64,000 nt of DNA. Origin: Gamsiella multidivaricata. Lineage: Eukaryota > Mortierellomycota > Mortierellomycetes > Mortierellales > Mortierellaceae. The stretch covers positions 62,001 through 126,000 of the forward strand of contig NW_026251722.1 in assembly GCF_025024155.1 (NCBI RefSeq), given 5' to 3'. The notes beneath the pieces are model-generated. The model was not told where the DNA came from. It saw nothing but the letters and a program-made list of their open reading frames with translations, and did no database searches. Positions 23,573 through 34,425 of the stretch are shown here, piece after piece; position 1 is the first letter of the stretch, and each line of letters begins with the position of its first letter. A program made the position numbers and the translations under genes.

Positions 23573-24310
23573 GGCAGACGTAAGAGGATCATGAAAACAT
23601 ACCTCGAAAAAAACGTCGATCAAAAAGTTGGCGTCCTTTGGAAGCATCAAGAGCTGACGAGGGATTCCCTGAAGATTGTTTGGTGCTGTGGATCGGGGTG
23701 CGACCCAGAACTCATCGTACTCCTGCGAGATGTGTCGTGGAAGCAAGACGCTGTAATCGTAATTCTTGCAATCCAGCATATCCTTGGCAATCCTCCGCAT
23801 CCTCATAGTCTCTGCCCTATCTTCAGTTTGGAGTGTAGATACAGGTACGGATAGTGGCGAGTAATGCTGCGATGAGTGCCCTCGATGTGTCGTAAAAGCT
23901 GACGAAGGCGTTAATTCGGCTGGAGTGATTTTAACCGAAGGCTGGCTGGAGACATGGTTGAAGTTAAAAGGCGGTTGCTGTTTGGAGATGGGCTGTCGGA
24001 CGAAACTTTGCTTAGGGTATTCTGTAGACTGGTGTGGAGCGCTAGAGCCTCGCCACTCCATTTGACCCTGCGGTTGAAGTGCAGAACCATCCCAGGAACC
24101 GATTGGAGAGAACTGACTTGCTACGCCGATCGAAGAGGCAGGTGCTGCGGACGAAATAGTATGGTTGGGATCCAGCTGGGTTTCAGGGCTGGTAGAGACC
24201 TGCTGTTGCCGCTGCTGTTTGTATTTAGGCGACACTACTGCACTAGAGTTGAGAGTAGCTGTTGTGTCATATGGCTGCTGTGGCGACACTGGACTAGGCG
24301 ATAGGTTATA

Positions 24311-24343
<33 letters not shown>

Positions 24344-26031
24344 TACAAAAGCACTGTTGATCCCCGAATTCGTAGGCCCTGAAACATCCCGCTGATCATA
24401 CATAGGAAGATGAAGACTACGGGAAGAAACACCTCCGTCCTGAAATCCTTGAGATGCTAATCCATAATTGACTCCCTGGGATGGGACCAACGGCGCGAAC
24501 CCTGCAAAATTTGATGCTCCACTGTCTGGGTATGAAAGAGGAAAACGCTGTTGCGAAGACAGTGGATGGTTTCCGGACGGGTTCGAGAACCCCAGTTGCG
24601 GCTGGTTTTTGTCATGACTTTCAAGGAGTGTAGATGGTTGTAGCAATCGCTTTGAGGGATCAGGATAAGGAGATGACGGCTGTACAGGAGTCGGAAGGAC
24701 AGCTGTTCTCTCGTCAAGACCCTCCTGCCTAACTTGCCGGACCTGAAATGCGAGCTGTGTTTGCTGAGATGGCGGTGGCGATAAATGTCCCACAGTCGCG
24801 TCCTGCCGAAACACTGGTCTGGGCCCCGACTGGCTATGGAAGGCCAAGACGGGCTGTGTCGTCGAGCCTGTGGTCGGATTCGTCCATCCAGAATAAGATG
24901 GTTCTATTTTCACGCCCAGAATCCTCTGCGCTGTGTCTACAGATGTCTCGGTGGGGATGAGATCCGAAAGATCAAGTTGAGGTCCTGGCTGCGCGACTCG
25001 AATGGCCTTTGCGATTTGTTTTGACTGGGCCGCCACTGTCTCCTTCCTCCTGTCAAGAATCCTATCCTGCTGACTCGATGCATGCCCCAGATTGAAGAGC
25101 GATGTTGGTACATGGAGAGAGATCGTTTGAACGGCACTGGTTGCTGATGTTGCAGCCACATTTGAGACCCCTGCTGCAACCGGAGCCCTAGATATACTGG
25201 GTTTTTTGGATAATGACATTGCTGATGGATCCTTTGCTGATGACTTTTCAGGCTCCTTGGCTACAGCCGATGTTGATGATGAGACGGAAGATAATGATGC
25301 TGTTGTTGGGAGGCTAGGAGGACTCGCTGAGGTCGAGTCCGTTTCCAGATCCGCTGTGGACACCCCTTGGACCTTCTCCTGACTGAGTGGCGAATCTCCC
25401 CAGGTTGAGCGAGATTGTTGCGCATCCGTGTAAAGACAGTCTGCTTTGTTTCTCTTGCAGTTTGAACAGGGTATTCCACTGTCGCATTTACGCTAGAAGT
25501 GTACCGAGAACTGAACGTTTAGTTTTTCAAGGTTCCGTCCATGCATGGATGGTTCCCAAAATGATACATCCGACATACCTTATTTTGACGGCAACGATTG
25601 CAGGATGTAGCGACCTTGTGTCGCTTGCGGGTCTTTTGAGGAAAGTTGGGCATGCTCAGGTCCAACTTGGGTTTGGTTTCCTGCTTCGGTGCAATGAGAC
25701 TCTCCTTGAGTGGAAGCAACGTTGGTTGATAAGTCGTGTGGCGGTGTAATGATCTCGGCCCTAGGGGAGAGGACGACCCATTGGTAGACAATCCTAAGAC
25801 GCCACTGCTGGGCGGTGCGACGGGCTTTGGCGTTGCTCCGAGCAGGTGATCGTGCATTGGAGGATATTGGAGCATATTGACGAACGGAGAAGATAACGCA
25901 GCACTGTTGTTGTAGTCGTTGCCTTCACTACTGGTATTGGTGCTACCACTGCTGCCACTACCGCCGCTGCTGACTTGGGAGAGTAGGTTTCGATCCTGAC
26001 GATGCTGCTGCTGAACCATTCGGTGCTGCAA
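20897..26031 (-). CDS. Zn2Cys6 fungal transcription factor
   Basis: Coding-order exons 26031-25579, 25492-23603, 23477-23303, 23173-21830, 21702-20897; 1555 residues. The DNA-binding motif CNRCRQNKRKCDSGIPCSNC crosses intron 1 (residues ~145-175), followed by a long S/Q/P-rich linker with a pure Gln run (~24310-24345). The fungal-specific regulatory domain begins around residue 700: FWVAPRS, LLMLPKDANFLIDVFFE, YYPIVNRALVEMH, LLNIVFMTACKHLARH, then SVLAMYYYTITIMLQSSYL. An acidic stretch (D/E runs) interrupts the domain. It is a sequence-specific regulator of RNA polymerase II genes; targets unknown. Introns 2 and 4 contain T39 and T30 runs in the sense strand. The junctions keep frame throughout, though the donor at 21829 (GTATGT) was chosen because the reading frame otherwise ends. 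Confidence 0.85.
21719..21748 (+). repeat. Poly(A)30 (sense poly-T) in transcription-factor intron 4
   Basis: Thirty A on the plus strand, i.e. a T run just before the acceptor in the minus-strand gene, forming an extreme pyrimidine tract. Confidence 0.8.
23533..23571 (+). repeat. Poly(A)39 (sense poly-T) in transcription-factor intron 2
   Basis: Thirty-nine A on the plus strand inside intron 23478-23602 of the minus-strand gene; the longest homopolymer of the window. Confidence 0.85.
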
Positions 26032-27638
26032 TGATGGAATCCTCTGTCTTCAACGGCCCTTTGCTCGGTTTTACAGGAACGAATGACAGATGCTGGATAT
26101 GTGTCCAACCGCGTTACTGCCTCCCAATGCAATGGAGTGCTGTGTGATGCTAATACTGGATTAGTACAAAGTAGAGAGAGGAGGAGGATAGGGAAGAACG
26201 GGAAGGCAGGGGAGAAGGATATCTTGAAGATAGGCCGTGGTATCAGATATTAAATGACGGCACCAGATCAGCATCAAGCAAACGGGACGAAAAAAATGCT
26301 GAGGTTATGAAAAAACCTCCGGAACGAAGAAGACAGAAGACGGTGCAAAGGGCGCCGGATAGGGAAGTTCAAGGAGAGGAGGGGATATTAACAAAGTGCT
26401 GGTTATATATACATACAAGAAGTGTGCGGTATGGAAGTGCAGAGTGATGTCTGTTGTTGATGGGTGTATGTGTGCAATCGGATCAGTCTTCAGGACCTCA
26501 ACGCAGGCTCGTTCCAGGTCAAAGGGTGGAGTGGAATTCAGTCGATGGACGTGGAAAAGGAACATCGTAATGCGGAACAGGTGCACCTTTGCGTCTGATC
26601 AGCACTCCCTGCTCTCATTACTGTCGAGGACAACATGACAAAGGCAGACATACAACGGCGAGTTGGAAAGCTCGTCTCCAGCAGACGCTTCCCACTCTAA
26701 TCGTACATAAAATTTCACCCTTTGCGCACCAATTGAAAAAAAAAAAAGGCCGGGGCGAGAACACTCCCCAGCCTAGCGACAAACTGGGCCATCTCACCTA
26801 TCATCAACGAAGGAAATGTTCGACAACGCATGAAGGCAAAAGGAAGTACTACACATACGAAGCGCCTTGTACCTGCCTGCTTTCGTTCTTTGCGTTCAAA
26901 TGCAAACGACGACTTTTGTTCCCATCCTATCTGTGCTCTGTTTATTGCTCTCTGCCCACGCTCTACTCCGTATTGATTTCCGTCGACATTATCTTATCCA
27001 GCAGAGCCCTCTCTTTAGACGTGGGCGTTTGTTTCTTCTCACCCAATATCACCTCCGCCAAATGTTCGCGCATTGTACAAGTTTTCCAAGTTTTCTTCTT
27101 GAGCACACAAGTACATGCACAGAGATACAGCGCCCTTCGCCTTGTCCCATTGGGGATGCACTAGGGGTGCTCTGCAGACTTCAAGAATGCAAATAAAGAA
27201 AAACAGGACCCGTGTGAGCAACAGCATTAACAACTGTTCGCGTTCATGAAACCATGTGTATTTTTTTGGTCCCTGACGACCAACCCTATTTTTTCACGTT
27301 TTTTCCATAATAATAACAAACCGCTTATCGCGTAATCGAGGTGGATAAGCGCAATGTGTGCGCCTTGCCCTTGTCCAAGTTCAAAAGAGGGGATTTTTTT
27401 TTTTTGGTCGAACAGAAATATCCCAGTTTCACCCTAGCCTCGTCTGCCGCTATCTTTAGATCTTCACCGTTTTCTATGTAGGTCATCTTGGCTCGCGCAC
27501 GTTCGTTCTCGTCAGCAAAAATAAAAAAAGAAATCTTCAAACAACTCAGGAGCCGTTCATATTTTCAAATGCAGGATTGTTTATTACGAGACAAAAAAAT
27601 CTAGAGGATGAGTGGAATGAGGGTCCTCTTGCCGAGGG
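26032..27638. other. Intergenic 1.6 kb, no gene recognised
   Basis: 5' flank of the transcription factor (a TATATATA element near 26404) and 3' flank of the SH3 gene. A short minus frame at 27325-27540 is Lys/Glu-rich but matches nothing I know. No RNA gene seen. Confidence 0.45.
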
Positions 27639-28847
27639 CTAGTATCCACCATTGTAGCCGTTGTTGTAATAGCCTTGTTCATTGTAGTGCATGTTTGGAT
27701 TGGGCGGCGGATAGTTGCCATATCCAGGGCCTCCATTATACCTCGCTCCTGGTCCATTCTGCCAACCTCCTCCTTGTGGCATGGAGCTCATGCGCTTATT
27801 GGTCGTGGGCTTGAAGCCTGCGTTTGGTGGATAATAACCTGGCCCTCCACCATAACCACCAGAGTTTGCACCGTAGTATCCCTCTAGGCAATGTCTTGGA
27901 AAGACGCCTTGGATGCCGTTTCTCGTGTTATTGACACCCAGGCACCAACCGTCATCGTACTCTTGCAGAATCGTCACCGAGTCACCATGCCCGAGCTCAA
28001 TTTCGTCCGCCAATGCCGGCATGTACGTTGACACAACACTGTACGTTCCCAAGGACTTGGTTAGCGTCATAGGCATGTTCTCCTTGGCTGTGATGTTGGT
28101 CTCCGACATTTTGGCATAAGGATTGTTATGGTTGAACTGTGCAGTCTGTTCCAAGAGTGCCGCCGCCAGGGTCTTCTTTCTTCGGTGACGGCAGAAGGCC
28201 ACTCCACCGAGCGCAAAGACAATCATCCCACCAAAGACTCCTATCCCAATGAACACCTTCTGAGAAACCTTGGTTGGCACGCCATTTGAATTGTCAGGCG
28301 ACGTTGGGGATTCTGAGGGTGCGGCACTTGAGGTGTCCGTTCCAGTGATGGGAAGCACTGTAGTGTCTGAGGCTGCGGTTGTGACAACGTGTGTGCTGGA
28401 TGGTTTTGTTGCTGGAGCAGTCGTAGGGTGCACTGTTGTTGGTGCTGGGGGTGGTTTGGCTTGAGTAGTTGTTTGTGCTGGTGGTGGAGATGGAGGTGGA
28501 GGTGAAGATGATGAGGGTTGGTGTGTTGGTTCAGGTTTCTGAGTGGTCGATGGTGGTGCTGAGGCTGGTGGTGCTGGTGTTGGATCTTCAGTGGTCTTGG
28601 CAGGAGGAGGATGCTTCGTAGTTGCCTCTGAAGGGTCGAGAGGGGTCGCGACTGTAGGTTTGCTTTGTCGCTTGTGGAGAGAACGGGAGTTGCCGATGAC
28701 GGCAGCCTCGGTCCTCCGAGTGCCTTGAGGAGCGCCGCTACCCAAGGGCAGTGCCACGGCTGCTGCTGTTGGTGTGGAGGAGAGCGAATTTGTGAGGGTG
28801 ATGATGACTACGACAGCCAGAGTATGGTAATATCGAAGGTACTTCAT
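27639..28847 (-). CDS. Single-pass membrane protein with cytoplasmic SH3 domain
   Basis: Intronless, 402 residues. Signal peptide (hydrophobic LAVVVIITLTNSL), Kex2-like site LHKR, a long P/T/S-rich extracellular stalk typical of O-mannosylated wall-associated regions, then a membrane span VFIGIGVFGGMIVFALGGVA with stop-transfer CRHRRKK. The cytoplasmic part holds an SH3 domain (about residues 260-315: ALADEIELGHGDSVTILQEY followed by DDGWCLGVN and GVFPRHCLE) and a Gly/Tyr/Asn-rich tail. The arrangement resembles fungal cell-surface proteins of the Fus1/Sho1 style that link the wall to actin or MAP-kinase signalling. The specific partner is unknown. Start chosen because the signal peptide follows directly. 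Confidence 0.85.
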   Translation of the reverse strand: MKYLRYYHTLAVVVIITLTNSLSSTPTAAAVALPLGSGAPQGTRRTEAAVIGNSRSLHKRQSKPTVATPLDPSEATTKHPPPAKTTEDPTPAPPASAPPSTTQKPEPTHQPSSSSPPPPSPPPAQTTTQAKPPPAPTTVHPTTAPATKPSSTHVVTTAASDTTVLPITGTDTSSAAPSESPTSPDNSNGVPTKVSQKVFIGIGVFGGMIVFALGGVAFCRHRRKKTLAAALLEQTAQFNHNNPYAKMSETNITAKENMPMTLTKSLGTYSVVSTYMPALADEIELGHGDSVTILQEYDDGWCLGVNNTRNGIQGVFPRHCLEGYYGANSGGYGGGPGYYPPNAGFKPTTNKRMSSMPQGGGWQNGPGARYNGGPGYGNYPPPNPNMHYNEQGYYNNGYNGGY

Positions 28848-31586
28848 ATTCGCGCGTTGATCTAGTGGGTGTTGAATGAAACAGAAATTGCAGGGCCAAA
28901 TATATTGTGGTCAGAGAATATGCGATGCGGTTTAAAATTATCGACCCTGATTCGAACTTTAGGGTCTTTGGGTTTGGATCGGATCCCCGCTCGCTGCACC
29001 ACTAAGTGGGACCCACTAGCGCCAAGAACTGGCCTAACTGTGTTGAGCCAGGGATGCCATATGAATGAATGAATGAATGAAAAAGTGCAATGTACCTTTC
29101 ACCGGGGAATGCAGGAGCGTGCTGGGAAGGTGTGGAGGAAAGGGATAGGATTCCGAGGAGTGTGGTGTCAAGCTGGAGGACGGGAGGGTAATTAAGCGGA
29201 TCGTCAGTTGGAGTGGATTTGAAATTAGAGTGGACTATAACAAGTTGAAGGGCTATACAGATTCAGCAGCAAGCTCTACTTTTGCTGCTTCACGCTGAGA
29301 GAGGGAGTTGAGAGAAAGCGGGGGCGGAGAAAAAGGATGTGAGAGGCAGACTCGCAGGAAACGAGATGCAGAGAAAACGATTTTGAGGACAGAGAAGGGA
29401 TGGATTGCCAGGAGAAGCGTTGTCGTAAAAAGGAAGGAGGAAAGGAAGGAGGGATGGAAAGAAGGAGGAGAGGGGGTATGGACGGATAAGGAGAGCAGAG
29501 GAGACGAGAAAAGAGGAAGCGGAAGAAAATATGAAGAGATGTGATGCTGGATGCCTGTTTCAATTTCTGATCTCAAACATTCTTTCTAGTAAGCAAACAT
29601 GAGTGGCGAGTCCAGGGACGGAGCAATAACAAACGGTTTTTGTTTATGTGAACTCTGATCCAAAGGCGGCAAACGAAAATCAGGGAGGAGTGCTTTCTTT
29701 TATAGTATCTGCAGATACGAGAGAGCGAATTCGACCGCTGATGCTCAAAGACAGATTGAGTGTTTTTCTGACGAAGAAAAGGGAAGGGCGGCTTACCAGT
29801 AGAAGGACGAGGGTTGTTGGTCGTTTCGAAGGCGGGTCGTAAGTAGTAGCGGGACAGAGGGTGTAGGAAAAGATGGTACAGGATAGGATAGGACGGGGCA
29901 GAGTAAGATGTCGTTAGTGAACAGCGGCGGGGCTGTCAGTGGGGGGGGGGGGGGGAGGGAGCTGCAGAATGTTTGCAGAGTATGTTACGGGGCAGAGCAA
30001 GAGGCGAGCAAGCAAGACAAGAAGAAAGAAGAGAGAAAGAGAGGGAAAAGGAGGAGAGTAAATATGAGTGAGAGAGGGTGCAGGCAGTAGAGGAATGCTA
30101 AATATAATAAGCAAATGTGTGCCTGTTGCGCCTAACAATAGCTCAAGACCAGGAACTGCACACGCACCAGGCCATTAAATAAGCGCATTTTAAACCGCTT
30201 ACCTCTATTGCATTCTATCCTCTAACGTGCACCGTTGCATGCCATCACAAACTAAGGAATACATTACGATAGCCCCTTGCTGTACCTGATTAATATATTT
30301 CGTTTACAAATTTTTAAAGGAGAAAAAGAGGAAGGGGGACAGCGGAGGGGCCATGCACTCCCCATGCACGACGATTCCAAACCTTCACGCTGCAGCGTTA
30401 CTCTAGGGCTCTGCCGTTGATGCTCTGAGCTGATCGACGCGTCCAACACGACGTCGCCCCATTCTTTCGGTGAGAGAGCTCTTCTCCTTATTGCAGTCAT
30501 GCTATGGACGATACGACAAGCGCGTCTCAGCAAGGCAAACTCTGTAGTCCAAGTGCTATCTGCTAGCGATGCCTATGAACCCTCCAGTGCACAATGAAAG
30601 CGTCAATGCAGGCACCATCTACACTCAGAGACAGGCACTAACTTTAAATGTCTCACTATGGTACGCGTCTAAAACGAACAAGAAATCGTCGTGAACGCTC
30701 TCAGTTGATGTATCCTGGTGCCTCTTTTCTTTTGACGTTGATGAAGTCCATCGTAACCAGCTCCACTGCAACCCAGGAAATAACGTCAAGAAGCGAACTC
30801 CATAATTTTCTCCAAGCCCTCCCACTCCAAGGAAATGCGAGGCTTGGGTCATTTGCCTTTACGACTCCACTTTGACAAGATGAACGCGGGTTCATACCGT
30901 CAGCAAGATACAAGATGCATCCAGCTCATGTTTCCTTTTACCATCAGCACGTATGTTAGTTCGGAGTTCATTACTGTCATTGGATCATACCCTGGTTATT
31001 AGTATTTCATATTTTCGTAATTTGAAGGCTCATTTTTAAACCTCGATATCGATTTTAAGCGGGGTAACTCCACGTCTATTTTTTTTTTTGGCGCATTGTA
31101 TTGCATCTTCAGGGCTCTATGCTAGGCTGCTGTGAATTCATCAGACACACCTGCTCGACAAACACCATGTACAAATGGTGTGCTGTATCCTAATCTTTTA
31201 TCCTGGGAGGTACTGATGGATCGACATACCCCGCGATACTGTGAGGAGACTATATACCCCATTAGTATGGGCTTTCATCAAGAAACAGCGCGCAGTCAAA
31301 AGTCCACATGCGGAAAGGGGGCTAGATCTATCAGGCAATATTGAGCTGCTGCTACGAACTCATCCGTGTAGTTTGCTATACTGTTCACGAGCTTCAAGAT
31401 GGCAGCATGAGCAGCCACTATAGATACCCAACACGACAGGGCGCCCTATTATGAACTTGACTCTATAGATGCTTTCTATCTATCCCTACAAACTCATTCG
31501 ACGTTATCGGAGGCGCCATTAAGGCAGTATGATAGTTTTAAAAAAAGCACTCCTTGAATGGCCCCTACCTTCAAATAATGATCTTG

Positions 31587-31618
<32 letters not shown>

Positions 31619-31868
31619 GTCGCCTTCTATCCTCGACGAAATAAAAGAAAAGATTAAAGTGGGAAAACGATTGTTCCGCTTATCCGCCTGTTTTTTTTTC
31701 CTCACGCATTCAATCAGATCCATGGCCAACGATGGACTTTTACAATACCCGATAGTATGTCGCAGAGGATTGTGTGTTCTACATAACAGTTAGTTTATTG
31801 ACCAGTGTCCCAGACTTATGTACCTGGCTATCGACACTTATATCTCCTTCTCTCGCCACGGTCCCCCC
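28848..31868. other. Gene-poor 3 kb
   Basis: No gene I can support. Contents: (TGAA)4 tail at about 29064-29080 after a possible short retroposon, a purine-rich stretch 29290-29550, a G run at 29941-29955, purine-rich 30000-30080, T28 run at 31591-31618. Short frames (for example 30264-30533 minus) show no recognisable motif. Confidence 0.5.
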
Positions 31869-32276
31869 TCAGACATAAACCAACTCTGGCTGCTTCTCGT
31901 CGACAGGTGCTGTTTTATACTTCTCATCCCCGCAATGCTTCTCTTCCGCGCTGCTCATCCACGACCTGAATCCCTCGATCTTGCCCTTGGTCTTTGTATC
32001 CGAATTCGCAAACTCGTCAGTGGCAGTGATGATATCGACTTCTCGCTTGAGGGCATCCATCGTCTTGCGGAACATCTCTGCTTTGGCCTGTACTTTGACG
32101 CGCTTGTATTCCTCATCGGCCTTATCCAGGGTCTGCTTGTACTCGGCCTCGTACAGCTTGACCTCAGCCTTCAGGGCAGTCTTGTGGTCCTTGACCATGG
32201 CTCTGAGAGCAGCAGCATTCTCCTTTTCGGCAGAGGTTGAGTTGTCGCCGGCAAAGTAACTGTAGATGAACGACAT
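31869..32276 (-). CDS. Small charged coiled-coil protein, divergent partner (copy B)
   Basis: Intronless, 135 residues, start MSFIYSYFAGDNS. Same unrecognised family as 1721 and 33050. It keeps the DHKTALKAE segment, the invariant KREVDIITATDEFANSD block and GFRSWMSSAEEKH, but differs along the helical middle and has an unrelated C-terminus (ending KQPELVYV instead of the acidic KKNKD tail). The helical central part is predicted coiled coil. It lies head-to-head with the gene at 33050 across 774 bp, and its counterpart in copy A (434-644) is a broken relic. A minus-strand TATAAAAG lies 160-167 bp before its ATG. Function unknown. Confidence 0.8.
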   Translation of the reverse strand: MSFIYSYFAGDNSTSAEKENAAALRAMVKDHKTALKAEVKLYEAEYKQTLDKADEEYKRVKVQAKAEMFRKTMDALKREVDIITATDEFANSDTKTKGKIEGFRSWMSSAEEKHCGDEKYKTAPVDEKQPELVYV

Positions 32277-33049
32277 GTTGTCTTGTAGTGAGGTTGATTA
32301 GGTGTCGAGGGCTGGGGGGGGTTTTTTTTTTTTGGTTTCGCGGGTTGTAGTCGGCTGTGTTGGAGGTAGAAGTGCAGTTGTTCGAAGGTATTGTGTTGAG
32401 TTCAATGATACTAATCTGAAGAGGCTCACCAGTCTCTTTTATATCTCTCTTCCCCCCCACAAAGTGTCGAACGAAACGAATGCTTGGTGTTTGTCTGCGA
32501 TCGAGCACACGATGATACAAACGATGCAGGAGTGCGCAATGCCTTGCATGCCCAATAGAAACACCTAGTCTTAGGTTAGAGGCAAAGAAAGGATTGTCTG
32601 CCGCATTTGGAAGAAAATGTCGAGTCTTGGCACTCGACATTCCAAACAGAGGACGATTTCGACACGTCGGATGCTTGGCAGTCTGTCTGCGCATCATCGT
32701 ACTCCTCTTTTTCTCCCTTGCACAAACAAAACATCGATCGTCTACTTCCTCAAGGACACGCGTGTGGTTACGCAGACATGTTCCGAAATAGAAAAAAAAT
32801 GCTACTCTGAGAACGTTCTTTGTCGACCAAGTCGTAGAGGAAAGAGCAAAGACCGTTGGTATCCGATCACGACGTGGCGTCGTCAAGTTGCGGGATTCGT
32901 CTCAGATATAAAAGCGCCCGTGGTTCCCACCTCGATCAGGACACATACATAGTCATTCAACCGCAACTTACCAGCAGCAACACATCAACACAGCAACACC
33001 GACAAATCCCTTTTCTGACAAACTAACACCACCTTCCTCTCACCTAGCC
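32277..33049. promoter_or_regulatory. Bidirectional promoter of the coiled-coil gene pair
   Basis: TATAAAAG occurs on both strands (32436-32443 minus, 32907-32914 plus), each followed by a CA-rich leader. Between them lies a ~320-bp block nearly identical to copy A (1285-1570), containing the perfect inverted repeat GTCGAGT..ACTCGAC at about 32616-32635, which is degenerate in copy A. Confidence 0.6.
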
Positions 33050-33469
33050 ATGTCTTTCATCTTCAACATCTTCTCCGACAACTCCGTCACCCCCTCTGAG
33101 AAGGAGAACGCAGCTGCGCTCAAGGCCATCATCAAGGACCACAAGACAGCGCTCAAGGCCGAGAATAAGCGGTTCGAAGCCGAGTACAAGCAGGCGGTCA
33201 AGGATGCCGAGGTCGAGTACAAGCGAGCGAAGCAGGAGGCCAAGGACGACTTAATCCGCAAGACCCTGGATGCTGTCAAGCGCGAGGTTGATATCATCAC
33301 GGCCACGGACGAGTTTGCCAACTCGGATGCAAAGACCAAGGGCAAAATCGAGGGATTCAGGTCGTGGATGAACAGTGCGGAAGAGAGGCATTTTGGTGAG
33401 AAGGACGAGGATCTGGAGGTCTTTGAGATCTTTGAGACGGAGGTTGACACGAAGAAGAACAAGGACTAG
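33050..33469 (+). CDS. Small charged coiled-coil protein, copy B plus-strand gene
   Basis: Intronless, 139 residues, 135 identical to the product of 1721-2140. Same start context, TATA box position, leader and acidic tail; the stop is TAG instead of TGA and similarity ends right at the stop codon. The region encoding DAVKREVDIITATDEFANSD is identical between the copies at the protein level. The DNA identity runs from about 450 bp upstream of the ATG to the stop, showing recent duplication or gene conversion of the entire transcription unit. Function unknown. Confidence 0.8.
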   Translation: MSFIFNIFSDNSVTPSEKENAAALKAIIKDHKTALKAENKRFEAEYKQAVKDAEVEYKRAKQEAKDDLIRKTLDAVKREVDIITATDEFANSDAKTKGKIEGFRSWMNSAEERHFGEKDEDLEVFEIFETEVDTKKNKD

Positions 33470-33741
33470 TCCTTGACAAGTTAGCAGGGGTTCGTGGCAT
33501 CAGTCCATATCAAAATAAACATGTTTTATGTGGCAAATCCGTAATGTCGCTGTGTCTAAAGACGATTGAGGCTCTCTACCTTCCAACAAGCACATAATAA
33601 CAAAGGATGGTAATTGCTGTTTATTCTAATTTTCGTGGTTGCATGTTCCTATATCTCTCTGTACTCCTCCCGCTCTTCCCTCCTGCCTGTTTGTATGTGT
33701 GGTGTTCATTACAAAAAAAAAAAATATCGACGACTTGATCT

Positions 33742-34393
33742 TTAAGCCTGAGCCTCAATCTTGAATTCTGACTCCTCTGGGGGATGAATACCCTTGCTGA
33801 AGGCCACGGAGCACTTAGCCATTGTTGAGGATGCGCGCGTGATAGAGTCGGTCATGTAGTAATCAGCAATCACAGGTGTGAATGCGGTGTTTGAGGACTT
33901 GGCACCAGACTTATTCAATGTTGAGAGACCCAACGAAGCGACAGCGACCGAGCTGGGCTCAATCACGTTATAGTTGGCAAAGTGGGGTGCAATGTCACGG
34001 AGACGGTCGCGGACCTGGTAGACATCGTCGTATGGCAAGGTCGCGCCTGCAACCTCTGAGATCGCGCGGATGATCTTCCAGTCCTCACGAGCAGCGCCGG
34101 GTGGTGGCACGGCAGCACGGGTCATCTGGGGACGGCCCTCGGTGTTGACGTAGGTCGCACTCTTCTCGGTATAGGTTGCTCCTGGCAAGATCACGTCCGC
34201 ATACTGGGCTCCAACATCTCCATGGTGACCCTGGTAGATGACAAAGGCATCCTTGGGAATATCGCTGGGAGAGATCTCATCTGCCTCGAGCAGGTACACA
34301 ACCGAGGTCTTTCCAGTGTCCTTAGTCTGGGGAGCAAATCCAATATCATAAGCAGCAGCTCTGCTGGCAGCCTATTTACCATGTCAATTGTAA

Positions 34394-34425
<32 letters not shown>

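Noticed and set aside
27325..27540. Minus-strand frame rich in Lys/Glu as another member of the coiled-coil family
   Set aside because: No alignment with the conserved core KREVDIITATDEFANSD or the DHKTALK segment.
28944..28966. tRNA gene suggested by TTCGAA flanked by CCCT/AGGG
   Set aside because: No acceptor stem, A box or anticodon arm at the right distance; kept only as a possible retroposon fragment.
30264..30852. Possible transposon or gene remnants in the gene-poor interval
   Set aside because: Short frames without any reverse-transcriptase, transposase or other recognisable motif.
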